Shown piece by piece: positions 43,251 through 52,346 of a stretch of 60,789 bases of DNA; positions within the stretch are counted from its first letter, which is position 1, and every line of letters starts with the position of its first letter. The notes beneath the pieces were generated by a model, which was not told where the DNA came from, ran no database searches, and saw only the letters and a list, made by a program, of their open reading frames with translations. The stretch spans positions 1-60,789 of the forward strand of contig CAZBKQ010000011.1 in NCBI GenBank assembly GCA_964492555.1. The letters are read 5' to 3'. Made by a program: the position numbers and the translations under genes. Source of the DNA: GCA-2709075 sp964492555 (GTDB lineage: Bacteria; Pseudomonadota; Alphaproteobacteria; MPNO01; UBA2964).

Positions 43251-44279
43251 TCACGTTCGCCAGCGGAGCGTCGCCTCTTTCAGCGGATTTTCGAAGGGTT
43301 TGCCCGTATCCGCGGTGCGTTCCCATTCATTCTTGATGCGGAAATACCATTTCGCCTGCTGGTCGGGCTGACCGGAAAGGCGCAGCGCCGGATCCCAGGC
43401 CAGTCCTTTGGATTGCCGGACAAAGGCGGTCTGATCCTGACCCAGAAATGTCTTCGCGAACTGCCGGACAACCGGTTTCAGCAGATCGGCCCAACGCATC
43501 GACCACCACATCATATGGGTGGTCATCGTGCTGTCGGCGGTCACCGGGGTGCAGGCCGTCAGCCCGCAATAATAGTTCTTTCCGGCCCGGATATGTTCGA
43601 TACGGATACCGGGCAGGGAAAAGGAAATATGCACCTCCGGCGCGCCGCCGAGCAGGCGGTAAACCTTCGAATTGCTGGAGGCGCGATGCGGCACCATGTC
43701 GAAGCCGAGCGCTGAGGGCGCAAAGTGCTTTTCCTTGTCGCGCCGTTCGCCGGGGCGGCGCCAGAACCAGCTTTCATGCACATGGGGCGTGTGGGCGGGA
43801 TCAATCAGCCCGACCACCGCGTGATCGATATTCACCGGAAATTCCAGCGCGTGAACGATCTTGGGGCCTGCTTCGCCGACATCCGGCACCGTCGGGATCG
43901 GTGTGCCCGACCCGTCGCCTTCGCCGAGCCATATCCATATCAATCCTTGCTGCTCGCGCACCGGGTAGGCGGCAACCGTGATCCTGGAGAGATTGACAGG
44001 ATCGTCGGAAACCAGCGACGGAATGGCGGTACAGACACCGTCGGTCCCGAACCGCCAGCCGTGATACCAGCATTCGACCTCTTCCCCCTTTACCCCGCCA
44101 TCGGAAAGCGGAATACCGCGATGCGGGCAGTTATCGCGAAGCGCGAATGCCTTGCCGGATTGCGTGCGGCCGAACATAACGGGTTCGCCGCAAATCTGGC
44201 GATGCAGAACCGCGCCCGGTTTGAGCGCGGCACTGTGGATGCCGAAATACCAGATATTGCGCAGCAGGCTGGTCGTCAT
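43251..44279 (-). CDS. Rieske non-heme iron oxygenase (single-component type)
   Basis: A 342-residue oxygenase. The N-terminal Rieske site is CPHRGIPLSDG followed by CWYHGW, and the mononuclear iron site is NIDHAVVGLIDPAHTPHVH. This resembles pheophorbide-a-oxygenase and vanillate-demethylase-like enzymes that act without a beta subunit. A reductase gene is not visible nearby. It lies between a radical SAM gene (41-base gap) and the three selenoprotein genes, all leftward, so they may share a transcript. Substrate unknown. Confidence 0.85.
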   Translation of the reverse strand: MTTSLLRNIWYFGIHSAALKPGAVLHRQICGEPVMFGRTQSGKAFALRDNCPHRGIPLSDGGVKGEEVECWYHGWRFGTDGVCTAIPSLVSDDPVNLSRITVAAYPVREQQGLIWIWLGEGDGSGTPIPTVPDVGEAGPKIVHALEFPVNIDHAVVGLIDPAHTPHVHESWFWRRPGERRDKEKHFAPSALGFDMVPHRASSNSKVYRLLGGAPEVHISFSLPGIRIEHIRAGKNYYCGLTACTPVTADSTMTTHMMWWSMRWADLLKPVVRQFAKTFLGQDQTAFVRQSKGLAWDPALRLSGQPDQQAKWYFRIKNEWERTADTGKPFENPLKEATLRWRT

Positions 44280-44320
44280 GACCGCCCATTATAGGACGAA
44301 GAGGGGAGTCGCGGCGAGCG

Positions 44321-46135
44321 TCAGCGCGCCCCGGCGGCGGCTTTACGGGCGGCGCGCTGGGCGTCCTTCTCCCGCGCCTTGACCACCGCCGCCTTGGCCG
44401 AATCCGTCGCCTGGAACATCTCCAGCGAATCCAGCTCATCCTCCACTACTGGCGTCAGGGCCTGATCCATATAGCTGTAGCGGTCGGCGGATCTCTTGAT
44501 CCGCCGCCGCAGCAGAACCAGCCGGGAAAGCAGCACGCCAAGGCGGACATGTTTCCAGGCGATTTCAGCCCAGTAGCGCGGATAGAATACAAGCGGGTTT
44601 TCCAGCTTCATGCCGTTGCGCCGGTCGCGCCGGTATTTCTTGCGCAGATAGCCGCCCTGCAGCGGGTGGACGCCTTCGATATCGATGCAGGACCTGAACC
44701 AAAGCAGCAGGAAAAGCATATTGCCGCCATTGATGCCGCTGGCTTCCGCGCGCCGGATCACGGTCGTCATGTGATCATAGGTGTAATATTGCTTCCAGGC
44801 ATCGTTATAGGCTTTCTGCCATTCCTCGCGTGACATTTTTGGATGCGCCGTGGTGACATGTTCCAGATCGTACCGGTTCATGTCCGCGTCCATCGCGACG
44901 TCCTTCTGATGCAGCCCCTTGTGATCGGCGGAACCGGGCAGGGGCGTCAGGCAGAAGAATTCCAGCAGATCGATCGGCAGTTCGCGCTTGATGATATCGA
45001 TGTCGCGGCGGATCGAGTCCGGTGTGTCGCCCGGAAAACCCAGAATATAACCGGCATAGGTGACGACCCCCGCGGCGCGCCAGGCCAGCAGCATTTTCCG
45101 GTAATCGGTGATCCGGTTCTGGCGTTTGTTGGCGCTCATCAGATTGTCGGGATTGATATTCTCCAACCCGATAAAGACCCGGTTCACACCGGCGCGCGCT
45201 GCCTTTTCGATAAACCCGTCGATCTGGTGGCACAGTGTATCCACCTGAATAACCATGCTGAATTTCAGCTTTTCCTCTTCGCGCAGCCTGATCAGCCGGT
45301 CAAAGATCGGTTCCCAGTCCTTGTTGCGGGCCAGATTGTCGTCGGTCACGAAGAACCGGTAGACACCCTGTTTCAGATTGTCCCGGATTATTTCTTCTAT
45401 GTCATCGACCGACCGCCGCCGCGATTTGCGCCCCTGTACGTTGATGATGGTGCAGAAGGAACACTGGAACGGGCACCCTCGCCCCGCGTCGAAGCTGGAC
45501 AGCGTCGCCGCCGTCCGGCGTACCCGGACCTGCGGCAGGATCGGGGTCGGCGCGCCTTCCAGCCCCGGCAGATCATTCATGTAGTTATAGATCGGTTCCA
45601 GCCGGTTTTCCCATGCATCGCGCAAGACCTCATCGAGATGTTCTTCCGCTTCGCCCGCATAGATGCTGATGCCGAGATCGAGCGCTTCCTGAATATCGGC
45701 GGGAATTTCCGGCAACATGGCGAGACAGCCAGAGACGTGGAAACCGCCGATACAGACCGGCAGACCGGCGGCGCGCAGCGGCCGGGCGATATCCATGGTG
45801 CGCGGGAACTGGTTCGACTGCACCCCGACAAAGGCGACAAAACCACGTCCCCCGCTTTGTTCGATCTCCGCGATCATGTTGTCCGTCCTGACACGCTCAT
45901 TGGTTTCATCGATCGCGCGTATGTCGAATTCGACGCCGTCGCCGAGAACTGTGCGGGAAATCGAATCCTGAACCAGCCCGTACATCGCGGCCAGTGTGTT
46001 GGAGGGAATTGCCGCTTTAAGCCATTGGATCACGTACCCGTCATCATCGTAATGGGACGGCTTGATCAGATAGATGACAAAGCGTTGTTTTGTGGTCGAC
46101 ATCGGCATCTGCGCATTAAATGGTTTCGAACTCAT
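44321..46135 (-). CDS. Radical SAM protein with N-terminal cobalamin-binding-like domain
   Basis: A 604-residue protein. The N-terminal region (about 20-180, with GFVAFVGVQSNQFPRTMDIARPL and VCIGGFHVSG) looks like a B12-binding domain of the B12-radical SAM class. The [4Fe-4S] motif is CPFQCSFC (CxxxCxxC, about residue 218), followed by RFFVTDDNLARN and GYILGFPGDTPDSI. A basic C-terminal tail ends the protein. Members include methyltransferases and other tailoring enzymes. The start could also be an ATG 9 or 11 codons downstream. It is divergent from the first LLM gene. Confidence 0.82.
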   Translation of the reverse strand: MSSKPFNAQMPMSTTKQRFVIYLIKPSHYDDDGYVIQWLKAAIPSNTLAAMYGLVQDSISRTVLGDGVEFDIRAIDETNERVRTDNMIAEIEQSGGRGFVAFVGVQSNQFPRTMDIARPLRAAGLPVCIGGFHVSGCLAMLPEIPADIQEALDLGISIYAGEAEEHLDEVLRDAWENRLEPIYNYMNDLPGLEGAPTPILPQVRVRRTAATLSSFDAGRGCPFQCSFCTIINVQGRKSRRRSVDDIEEIIRDNLKQGVYRFFVTDDNLARNKDWEPIFDRLIRLREEEKLKFSMVIQVDTLCHQIDGFIEKAARAGVNRVFIGLENINPDNLMSANKRQNRITDYRKMLLAWRAAGVVTYAGYILGFPGDTPDSIRRDIDIIKRELPIDLLEFFCLTPLPGSADHKGLHQKDVAMDADMNRYDLEHVTTAHPKMSREEWQKAYNDAWKQYYTYDHMTTVIRRAEASGINGGNMLFLLLWFRSCIDIEGVHPLQGGYLRKKYRRDRRNGMKLENPLVFYPRYWAEIAWKHVRLGVLLSRLVLLRRRIKRSADRYSYMDQALTPVVEDELDSLEMFQATDSAKAAVVKAREKDAQRAARKAAAGAR

Positions 46136-46227
46136 GCACTGTCCAGACTATAGGCCGAAAGGTATTGCGGATGACAGGGGCGGGGCGTCTCGCTACGCTT
46201 CCGCCACAGTCAATTGCGGTGATGGAT

Positions 46228-47220
46228 ATGATAAACAATATCGGTATTCGTTTCGACGGGTTCGCCCATACACGGGACTCGCTGGAGGTCGTGAAACAGG
46301 CAGAGGCGGCCGGTGCGTCACAGGTCTGGATGGCGGAACATCTCGGCTATCGCGAGGCGGTGGCCTCATCCATGGCCTATGCAATGTCCACGGAAAAAGC
46401 CTCGATCATTCCCACCGCCGTCAGCCCGTATCTCTGGCATCCGACGCCAACCGCGATGTCGCTGGCGACGCTGGACGATGTCGCGCCCGGACGGATCGGG
46501 GTCGCGGTCGGGACCGGAAACCCGCTTTTCCTGGGCGAATCAGGCCATCAGCCGGAAAAGCCGCTGCGGGCCATCCGCGAATTTATCGAATGTCTGCGGG
46601 CGCTCTGGACCGGTGAGGCAGTGACCTATGACGGCGAGTTTTTTCAGCTAAACGGAGCGAAGATGGCGTTTTCGCCCTCGGCGCCGATTCCGATCTATGT
46701 CGCCGCGACCCGCGAACAGATGCTGCGCCTGACCGGCCGGATCGGCGATGGGGTGGTGCTGTCCGGCGGGCTCTCCGTCGAACATGTGAAATACAGCCTG
46801 GGTCAGATCGCCGAAGGCGCCGCGAAGTCCGGGCGCGATCTGGCGGATTTCCGTACGGCCGCGTTTCTCTATTTTTCCACCTCGGCGGATGGGACGGAGG
46901 CCGTCGATTATCTGCGCGGCCGGCTCGCCTTTTTGTTCCGAAACCGGACGATGGCGGACAATATCAAGGCCTCGGGCCTGCCTATCGATCAGGAGGCAAT
47001 TATCGCCGCCGTAGCCAAACGCGATATGGACACGGCGAAAAGTCTGGTGCCGGATGAGGCGGTGGATGCCTTTGCCGTCGGCGGCACACCCCAAAATTGC
47101 CGCGACAGGCTGGTCGCCTATATCGAGGCGGGGGTTACCGAACCGGTGATAGAAATCAGCGGCGATGCGGCAAGCCGCGCATTGGCGCTCGACGTGTTGC
47201 GGGAATTTGCCGGCGGATGA
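46228..47220 (+). CDS. LLM-class flavin-dependent oxidoreductase, paralogue 1
   Basis: A 330-residue bacterial-luciferase-like TIM barrel that uses F420 or FMN. It has IGIRFDGFAHTRDSLE, WMAEHLGYREA, PYLWHPTPTAM, PIYVAATREQM, GRIGDGVVLSGG and the C-terminal VIEISG motif. Similar blocks occur in the proteins at 55917-56912 and 56935-57927. ATG 46228 gives an N-terminus aligned with these. Its stop overlaps the start of the next gene (ATGA), so the products probably act in one pathway. Confidence 0.87.
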   Translation: MINNIGIRFDGFAHTRDSLEVVKQAEAAGASQVWMAEHLGYREAVASSMAYAMSTEKASIIPTAVSPYLWHPTPTAMSLATLDDVAPGRIGVAVGTGNPLFLGESGHQPEKPLRAIREFIECLRALWTGEAVTYDGEFFQLNGAKMAFSPSAPIPIYVAATREQMLRLTGRIGDGVVLSGGLSVEHVKYSLGQIAEGAAKSGRDLADFRTAAFLYFSTSADGTEAVDYLRGRLAFLFRNRTMADNIKASGLPIDQEAIIAAVAKRDMDTAKSLVPDEAVDAFAVGGTPQNCRDRLVAYIEAGVTEPVIEISGDAASRALALDVLREFAGG

Positions 47221-49442
47221 ACCGGCCCGCGCAATCCGGCCAGCCCATCCGGCGCGGAGAGGATATCAGGCTGCTGACCGGGGCGGGAAATTTTCTCGAC
47301 GATAACGCGCCCGCCGGATGCCTTCATGCCGCGATTATCCGTTCACCCCACGCCCATGCGAAATTCACGATTGCCGATCATGGCAGCGCGGAAATCCTGA
47401 CCGGCGCGGATTATGTCGCGGATGGTCTGGGCATGCTTGGCTGCGGCGATGAATGCCAACGCCGGGATGGCTCACCCATGGCCGTCCCGCCGCGCTACCC
47501 GCTGGCTGTCGATACCGTCCGATTTGTCGGCGAACCGGTGGCGATGGCGCTTGCCGATACGCCGCAGGCGGCCGCCGCTGCGGCAGAGGCCGTTGAGATC
47601 GATTACGCGTCACTCCCCGCCGTGACGGATGTTTCCGGGTCACAAGACGAAGCGTTTTTCGCGCAAACCGGATCCGCGGCGGCATTCGAGGAGGCGGCAA
47701 AGGCCGCATCGCATCTGGTTACGCAGGCGCTCGTCAATCAGCGGGTGTCCGCAAATACGATGGAACCGAGGGGCGCGCTCGGGATGTTCGATTCCGCGTT
47801 GCAAACCTTCACCCTGCGCGCCGGGGTGCACAGCCCGCATCAGCTTCGGTCCATTCTGGCGAACGAAATTTTCGACCTGGCGGAGGAGAAATTCCGTGTG
47901 ATCACCGGTGATGTCGGCGGCTCTTTCGGCATGCGGGGCGCGACCTATCCGGAACTGATCCTTGTTCTCTGGGCGGCGCGGCGGTTCGGGCGGCCGGTCA
48001 AATGGGTGGCCACGCGGTCGGAGGCGATGCTGGCGGACGATCACGGGCGGGACATGATCAGCAGCGCGGCGCTGGCGCTCGATTCGGACGGAAAGATACT
48101 CGGGTTGCAGGCGAAGCTGACCGCCAGCCTCGGTGCCTATCTGTCGATCAAGGGGCCGCGTTCACCGCTCAACGCGCTGTCGCTGCTGCCGTCGGTCTAT
48201 TGCATACCGGCGCTCGATCTGTCGCTTGCCGGTGTGTTCACCAATACCAACCCCACGACGCCCTATCGCGGGGCCGGCGGACCTGAGGCCGCCTATATCA
48301 TCGAACGGTTGCTGGACAAGGCGGCGCGCGAGACCGTCATCGACCGGGTCGAATTGCGGCGGCGCAACCTGATCCGACCCGGGGATATGCCGTATGAGAA
48401 TGGCGCGGGCTGGTCCTATGACAGCGGCGATTTCGACGCGGTGCTGGAGAAGGCGCTGACGGAAGCCGATGCGGCGGGGTTCGATATCCGGCGCGAGAGT
48501 TCGGAGGCATCGGGCCGCAAGCGCGGGCTGGGCATATGTCTTGCCATCGAACAGACCGCCCGGCCGGGACGCGAAATCGCGGAGATATCCTTGGCGGCGG
48601 ACGGGGCCGTCACCGCGTCCCTCGGCAGCGCGCCGCAAGGGCAGGGGCATGAAACCACTTTCCGGCAGATTCTGGCCGACGCGCTGGAGATCGCGCCGGA
48701 GAATATTGCCATTGAGACCGGCGACAGCGCGATTACCGCATCGGGCGGCGGCACGTTCAATTCGCGTTCTCTGGTTTCCGGCGGCTCGGCATCCGTACGT
48801 GCGGCGGAAAGCCTGATCGAAAAGGGACGGCGGGTTGCCGCCGAGATGCTGGAAGCCTCGGTTGTAGACATCGAATACGGCTTGGGCGCGTTTACGATCA
48901 TTGGCACCGACCGTTCGGTGACGTTGTCGGCGGTCGCGGCGGAAAGCGGACTGTCGGCGGCGGAGGAATTCGCGACTCCGCAACCGACCTTTCCCAACGG
49001 CGCGCATCTGTGCGAGGTGGAAATCGATCCGGAAACCGGGCGCGTTACGGTAGAGCGCTATCTCGCCGTTGATGATGTCGGGATGGTGATCAACCCGCTC
49101 CTGCTGGACGGGCAGATACAGGGCGGCGTCGCGCAGGGGATCGGTCAGGCGCTGATGGAAGCGGTGCGCTTCGACCCCGCAACGGGGCAGAATCTCTCCG
49201 GTTCCTTCATGGATTACGCCATGCCGCGGGCGGATGATCTCTGCGATATCGATACGGAGGATTACCCGGTTCCGACCGCCCTCAACCCATTGGGCGCGAA
49301 AGGCGCGGGGGAGGCCGGGACCTGTGGCGCGTTGCCCGCCGTGATGTGCGCTATCGCCGATGCGCTGGGCCATGACGATATTGAGATGCCCGCAACGGCC
49401 GAGCGGGTCTGGCGCGCGCTACGCGCTAGCGGTAAAAATTAA
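47217..49442 (+). CDS. Xanthine dehydrogenase-family molybdopterin subunit (CoxL-like), copy 2
   Basis: A 741-residue relative of copy 1. It has IRRGEDIRLLTGAGNFLDD, GGSFGMRGATYPE, YRGAGGPEAAYIIERLLD and the terminal GAKGAGEAGTCGALP with the catalytic glutamate. The active-site loop PYRGAGG is close to the form II AYRGAGR motif but has Gly where Arg is expected. Start ATG 47217 overlaps the upstream LLM stop by 4 bases. Partner CoxS/CoxM subunits are absent from the window. Confidence 0.87.
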   Translation: MNRPAQSGQPIRRGEDIRLLTGAGNFLDDNAPAGCLHAAIIRSPHAHAKFTIADHGSAEILTGADYVADGLGMLGCGDECQRRDGSPMAVPPRYPLAVDTVRFVGEPVAMALADTPQAAAAAAEAVEIDYASLPAVTDVSGSQDEAFFAQTGSAAAFEEAAKAASHLVTQALVNQRVSANTMEPRGALGMFDSALQTFTLRAGVHSPHQLRSILANEIFDLAEEKFRVITGDVGGSFGMRGATYPELILVLWAARRFGRPVKWVATRSEAMLADDHGRDMISSAALALDSDGKILGLQAKLTASLGAYLSIKGPRSPLNALSLLPSVYCIPALDLSLAGVFTNTNPTTPYRGAGGPEAAYIIERLLDKAARETVIDRVELRRRNLIRPGDMPYENGAGWSYDSGDFDAVLEKALTEADAAGFDIRRESSEASGRKRGLGICLAIEQTARPGREIAEISLAADGAVTASLGSAPQGQGHETTFRQILADALEIAPENIAIETGDSAITASGGGTFNSRSLVSGGSASVRAAESLIEKGRRVAAEMLEASVVDIEYGLGAFTIIGTDRSVTLSAVAAESGLSAAEEFATPQPTFPNGAHLCEVEIDPETGRVTVERYLAVDDVGMVINPLLLDGQIQGGVAQGIGQALMEAVRFDPATGQNLSGSFMDYAMPRADDLCDIDTEDYPVPTALNPLGAKGAGEAGTCGALPAVMCAIADALGHDDIEMPATAERVWRALRASGKN

Positions 49443-49458
49443 CGCAGGGAGGATGGCA

Positions 49459-50577
49459 ATGAATACAGACACATTATCCAAAATGGCCGGGGTCGCGCGC
49501 GATAAGGGGCTCGACGCCATTATCGCCACCAGCCCGGAGAACTTCGCCTATGTCGCGGGGTTCGTGGTGCCGTCCCATCACATATTGCGCTGGCGTCATT
49601 CCATGCTGGTAATCAGGCCGGATGAGTCCGCCGCCGCCTTTACGGTCGATATGGAGGAAACGACGGTCGCCCGGAACCTGCCGGATGTCCCGCTGACCGC
49701 CTGGGGCGAATTTACCGATAACGCGATGGAGGTCTTCGCCGGGATGCTGCGCGATCTCGGGCTCGATAAGGGGACAATCGGGATCGAAACCGATTATCTG
49801 CCGGCGGCTGATTTCGAAACGCTCCGGAAAGAGTTGCCGAAGGTCGAATTCGTGCCCGCGCAGGGGTTGTTCAACGATGCGCGTATGATCAAGACGCCGC
49901 GTGAAATCGAGTTTCTGCACAGGCTTTCGCGCGTGTCCGACGAAAGCATTGCCGAGGCGCTGGCCGCCGTCGATGCGGGTTCCTCTGAAATGGATATCGC
50001 GGCGGCGCTGACGCGCGGCATCTATGCGCGCGGCGCGCAGGATTTCAAATTCATGATCGTCGCCACCGGGGATCGCAGTCAGCTGCCCAATGTCGGCCCG
50101 TCCGAGCGCATTCTGGAAAATGGCGATGTCTGCCGTATCGAGATTTTTTCCATCATCGACGGCTATCATGCGGGCGTCTGCCGCACGGCGACGGTTGGCG
50201 ATCCGCCGGAACATGCCGAGCGCATCTGGGCGATATTGTCTGATGCCACCAGACAGCTTCTGGAACTGATCAAGCCGGGCGCGAGTTCACGCGCCATCTA
50301 TGACGCCTATCTGAAAATGATCGAAAGGCTCGACATGCCGCCCATCGCCTTTGTCGGGCACGGCATTGGCCAGCACTTGCATGAAGACCCGTATCTCGGC
50401 TGCACCGGCGATTGGGAACTCCAGCCCGGCATGGTGCTGGGGATCGAACCGCTGATCTACCGCACCGGTTACGGATTCGGCATGCAGAACAAGGATATGG
50501 TCGCGGTGACGGAAGAGGGCTGCCTGCTGCTATCAGACGCCACTGATACGACCGGGCTGATCCGGTGTGGGCGGTAG
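49459..50577 (+). CDS. M24 pita-bread-fold protein with degenerate metal site (creatinase-like)
   Basis: A 372-residue protein with an N-terminal creatinase/prolidase domain and a C-terminal M24 domain. Aligned by eye to E. coli aminopeptidase P, the metal ligands Asp260, Asp271 and Glu406 become Glu (CRIEIF), Gly (GYHAGVCRT) and Lys (QNKDMVAVT). His354 (GHGIGQ), the His361 equivalent (HLHED) and Glu383 (GIEPLIY) remain. Loss of metal ligands is known in creatinase and related non-peptidase enzymes, so it is unlikely to be a normal Xaa-Pro peptidase. ATG 49459 follows GGGAGG by 6 bases. Confidence 0.8.
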   Translation: MNTDTLSKMAGVARDKGLDAIIATSPENFAYVAGFVVPSHHILRWRHSMLVIRPDESAAAFTVDMEETTVARNLPDVPLTAWGEFTDNAMEVFAGMLRDLGLDKGTIGIETDYLPAADFETLRKELPKVEFVPAQGLFNDARMIKTPREIEFLHRLSRVSDESIAEALAAVDAGSSEMDIAAALTRGIYARGAQDFKFMIVATGDRSQLPNVGPSERILENGDVCRIEIFSIIDGYHAGVCRTATVGDPPEHAERIWAILSDATRQLLELIKPGASSRAIYDAYLKMIERLDMPPIAFVGHGIGQHLHEDPYLGCTGDWELQPGMVLGIEPLIYRTGYGFGMQNKDMVAVTEEGCLLLSDATDTTGLIRCGR

Positions 50578-50657
50578 CCGCTCCATTTGACCGACCCGGC
50601 CCTTGGCATTAGACAAAACCCGCATCGAAATTACCCATCGGCAGGGAGGCCAGAACC

Positions 50658-51653
50658 ATGGGACAGGAAAATATCAAGCTCAGCATCGCGACGACCGATT
50701 ACGACCATTTTCGCGATTTCCGCACCGGCGATGTGAAGGCGGAGGGCATCGACCACACCTGGTCGGTGCTCAGCCACCATGAATGTTTCGCGCGCTTTAC
50801 CGCCAACCGCGAATGGGACGTCTCGGAGCTCAGCTTCGCCAAATTCTCTGCCCAGGTGACGCGCGAGGATTCTGACATTATCGGGCTGCCGGTGGTCTGT
50901 TCCCGCCTGTTCCGTTTCTCCAGCTTCTACATCAACAAGAATTCCGGGATCAAAACGGTTGAGGACCTGAAGGGCAAGCGCGTCGGCTCACCCGAATGGG
51001 CGCATTCGGCGGCCGTTTATATGCGGGGCTGGATGCATAATGAATGTGGTGTGAAGCTGCCCGATGTTCACTGGTATCAGGCGGGCGCCAACGCGCCGGG
51101 CCGGATGGAAAAGGTTGAGCTCAACCTGCCGGATGGGGTCGAGATCACCCGCATTACCGATAAGTCGCTGTCGGAGCTTCTGGCCGCCGGTGAGATCGAT
51201 TGCGCGATTATCGCGCGGCCGCCGACCTGCTTCCTTGAAGGTCACCCGGACGTCACGCGTCTCTTCCCCAACTATGTCGAGATGGAAGAGAAGTACTATG
51301 CCGATACCGGTGTCTGGCCGATCATGCATATCATCGCCATGCAGAAGAACGTGCTGGACGAAAACCCCTGGGTCGCGCGCAATCTGCTGAATGCGTTCAA
51401 TGAATCCAAGAACCGTTCCGTGACGCGTATGCTGGATCCGGCGGTATCGCGCTATCCGCTGCCCTGGATCCCGGCCTATGGCGAACGCATGTGCAACACG
51501 TTCGGCAAGGACCCGTATCCGTTCGGCATCGAGGAAAACCGCGCTACCTGGGAACAGATGCTGCTCTATACCCATCAGCAGGGCATCGCGCATAAGCATG
51601 TGACGCCGGAGGATATCTTCCCTAAAGGCATCATGACCGCCGTGGTGGTGTAG
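50658..51653 (+). CDS. Periplasmic-binding-fold protein, 4,5-dihydroxyphthalate decarboxylase-like
   Basis: A 331-residue protein with a type II periplasmic-binding fold but no signal peptide. KLSIATTDYDHFRDF, DLKGKRVGSPEWAHSA, CAIIARPPTCF, GVWPIMHIIAMQ and WIPAYGER, DPYPFGIEENRATWE match the pattern of Pht5-like decarboxylases. As a cytoplasmic protein it is probably an enzyme rather than a transporter receptor. It could decarboxylate an aromatic or heterocyclic acid of the pathway encoded around it, which is inference. Confidence 0.75.
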   Translation: MGQENIKLSIATTDYDHFRDFRTGDVKAEGIDHTWSVLSHHECFARFTANREWDVSELSFAKFSAQVTREDSDIIGLPVVCSRLFRFSSFYINKNSGIKTVEDLKGKRVGSPEWAHSAAVYMRGWMHNECGVKLPDVHWYQAGANAPGRMEKVELNLPDGVEITRITDKSLSELLAAGEIDCAIIARPPTCFLEGHPDVTRLFPNYVEMEEKYYADTGVWPIMHIIAMQKNVLDENPWVARNLLNAFNESKNRSVTRMLDPAVSRYPLPWIPAYGERMCNTFGKDPYPFGIEENRATWEQMLLYTHQQGIAHKHVTPEDIFPKGIMTAVVV

Positions 51654-51944
51654 GGGGCGGTTTCCCACCCCTATCCCGGCCTTCCCCCTTATAGGGGGAA
51701 GGGGATAAACGCGCTGATCGAAAATCACCCTCTCCCTATCAGGGAGAGGGTCGGGGAGAGGGTGGAAAGTCCATGCCAGTGGGAATGTGACTGGGCCCCG
51801 GATCGCGCTGCGCTTGTCCGGGGTGACAGGCGTTGTTAACGCGCCTTCGTTCGTAAACCGGAAATACAAAAAGATTTGTCACCCCGGCCCTTGAGCCGGG
51901 GTCCATCTATCCGCCCTAAGGCTGATCGCTGTTCCGCAACCGGA
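51654..51944. repeat. Intergenic cluster of dispersed palindromes
   Basis: This 291-base gap between convergent genes holds at least three palindromes. One is TTCCCCCTTATAGGGGGAAGG (near 51685). One is ACCCTCTCCCTATCAGGGAGAGGGT (near 51727-51751). The third is a pair of CCCCGG-rich sequences around 51797-51903. They resemble the elements at 9767-9811 and 58023-58050. No gene is seen. They may act as convergent terminators or simply be dispersed repeats. Confidence 0.65.
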
Positions 51945-52268
51945 CTATTTCTTTTTCGCCAGGCTCTTCAGATAGGCGGAAATATGATCGACATCCCGCG
52001 CGTTGAGCTCAGGAAATTGCGGCATCATCACGTGTTTCGCGTTGAGCCGCGCCCGCAGCGCCGCGGGGGTGGTTTGCGCCAGTTCCTCAAAACGGGGCGC
52101 AATGGTGTATTTGGTGTCGACATCATGTTTGACGATGACATGGCAGGGTGTGCATTTCTGCTCTGCGACCAAATAGCCCTTATTCGCGGCCTCATCCGAC
52201 GCGAACGCCGGACCCGCCATGGCGGCACAGACCAGAATGATGCCGGAAAAACCCGTTAATCCCCTCAT
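51945..52268 (-). CDS. Small exported c-type cytochrome
   Basis: A 107-residue protein with a signal peptide (GFSGIILVCAAMAGPAFA). It has one haem-binding CTPCH motif (about residue 40) and a methionine in VMMPQFPEL as the likely sixth ligand, giving a class I mono-haem cytochrome. It should work in the periplasm as an electron carrier. The flanking gaps are non-coding. It could accept electrons from a dehydrogenase, but the partner is not known. Confidence 0.88.
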   Translation of the reverse strand: MRGLTGFSGIILVCAAMAGPAFASDEAANKGYLVAEQKCTPCHVIVKHDVDTKYTIAPRFEELAQTTPAALRARLNAKHVMMPQFPELNARDVDHISAYLKSLAKKK

Positions 52269-52346
52269 GATGTCCCCCTGTTCCGTTTTTTGTCACTTGG
52301 AAAATGCTAACGCCGCCGGCCCCCCGGGTCCAGAACAAGCGGGGCG

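Noticed and set aside
44843..46153. 436-residue plus-strand frame opposite the radical SAM gene
   Set aside because: The minus strand carries the CxxxCxxC motif and a full-length family member. The plus frame has no such features.
48162..49373. 403-residue antisense frame in the second CoxL-like gene
   Set aside because: It is a shadow frame with no conserved motif.
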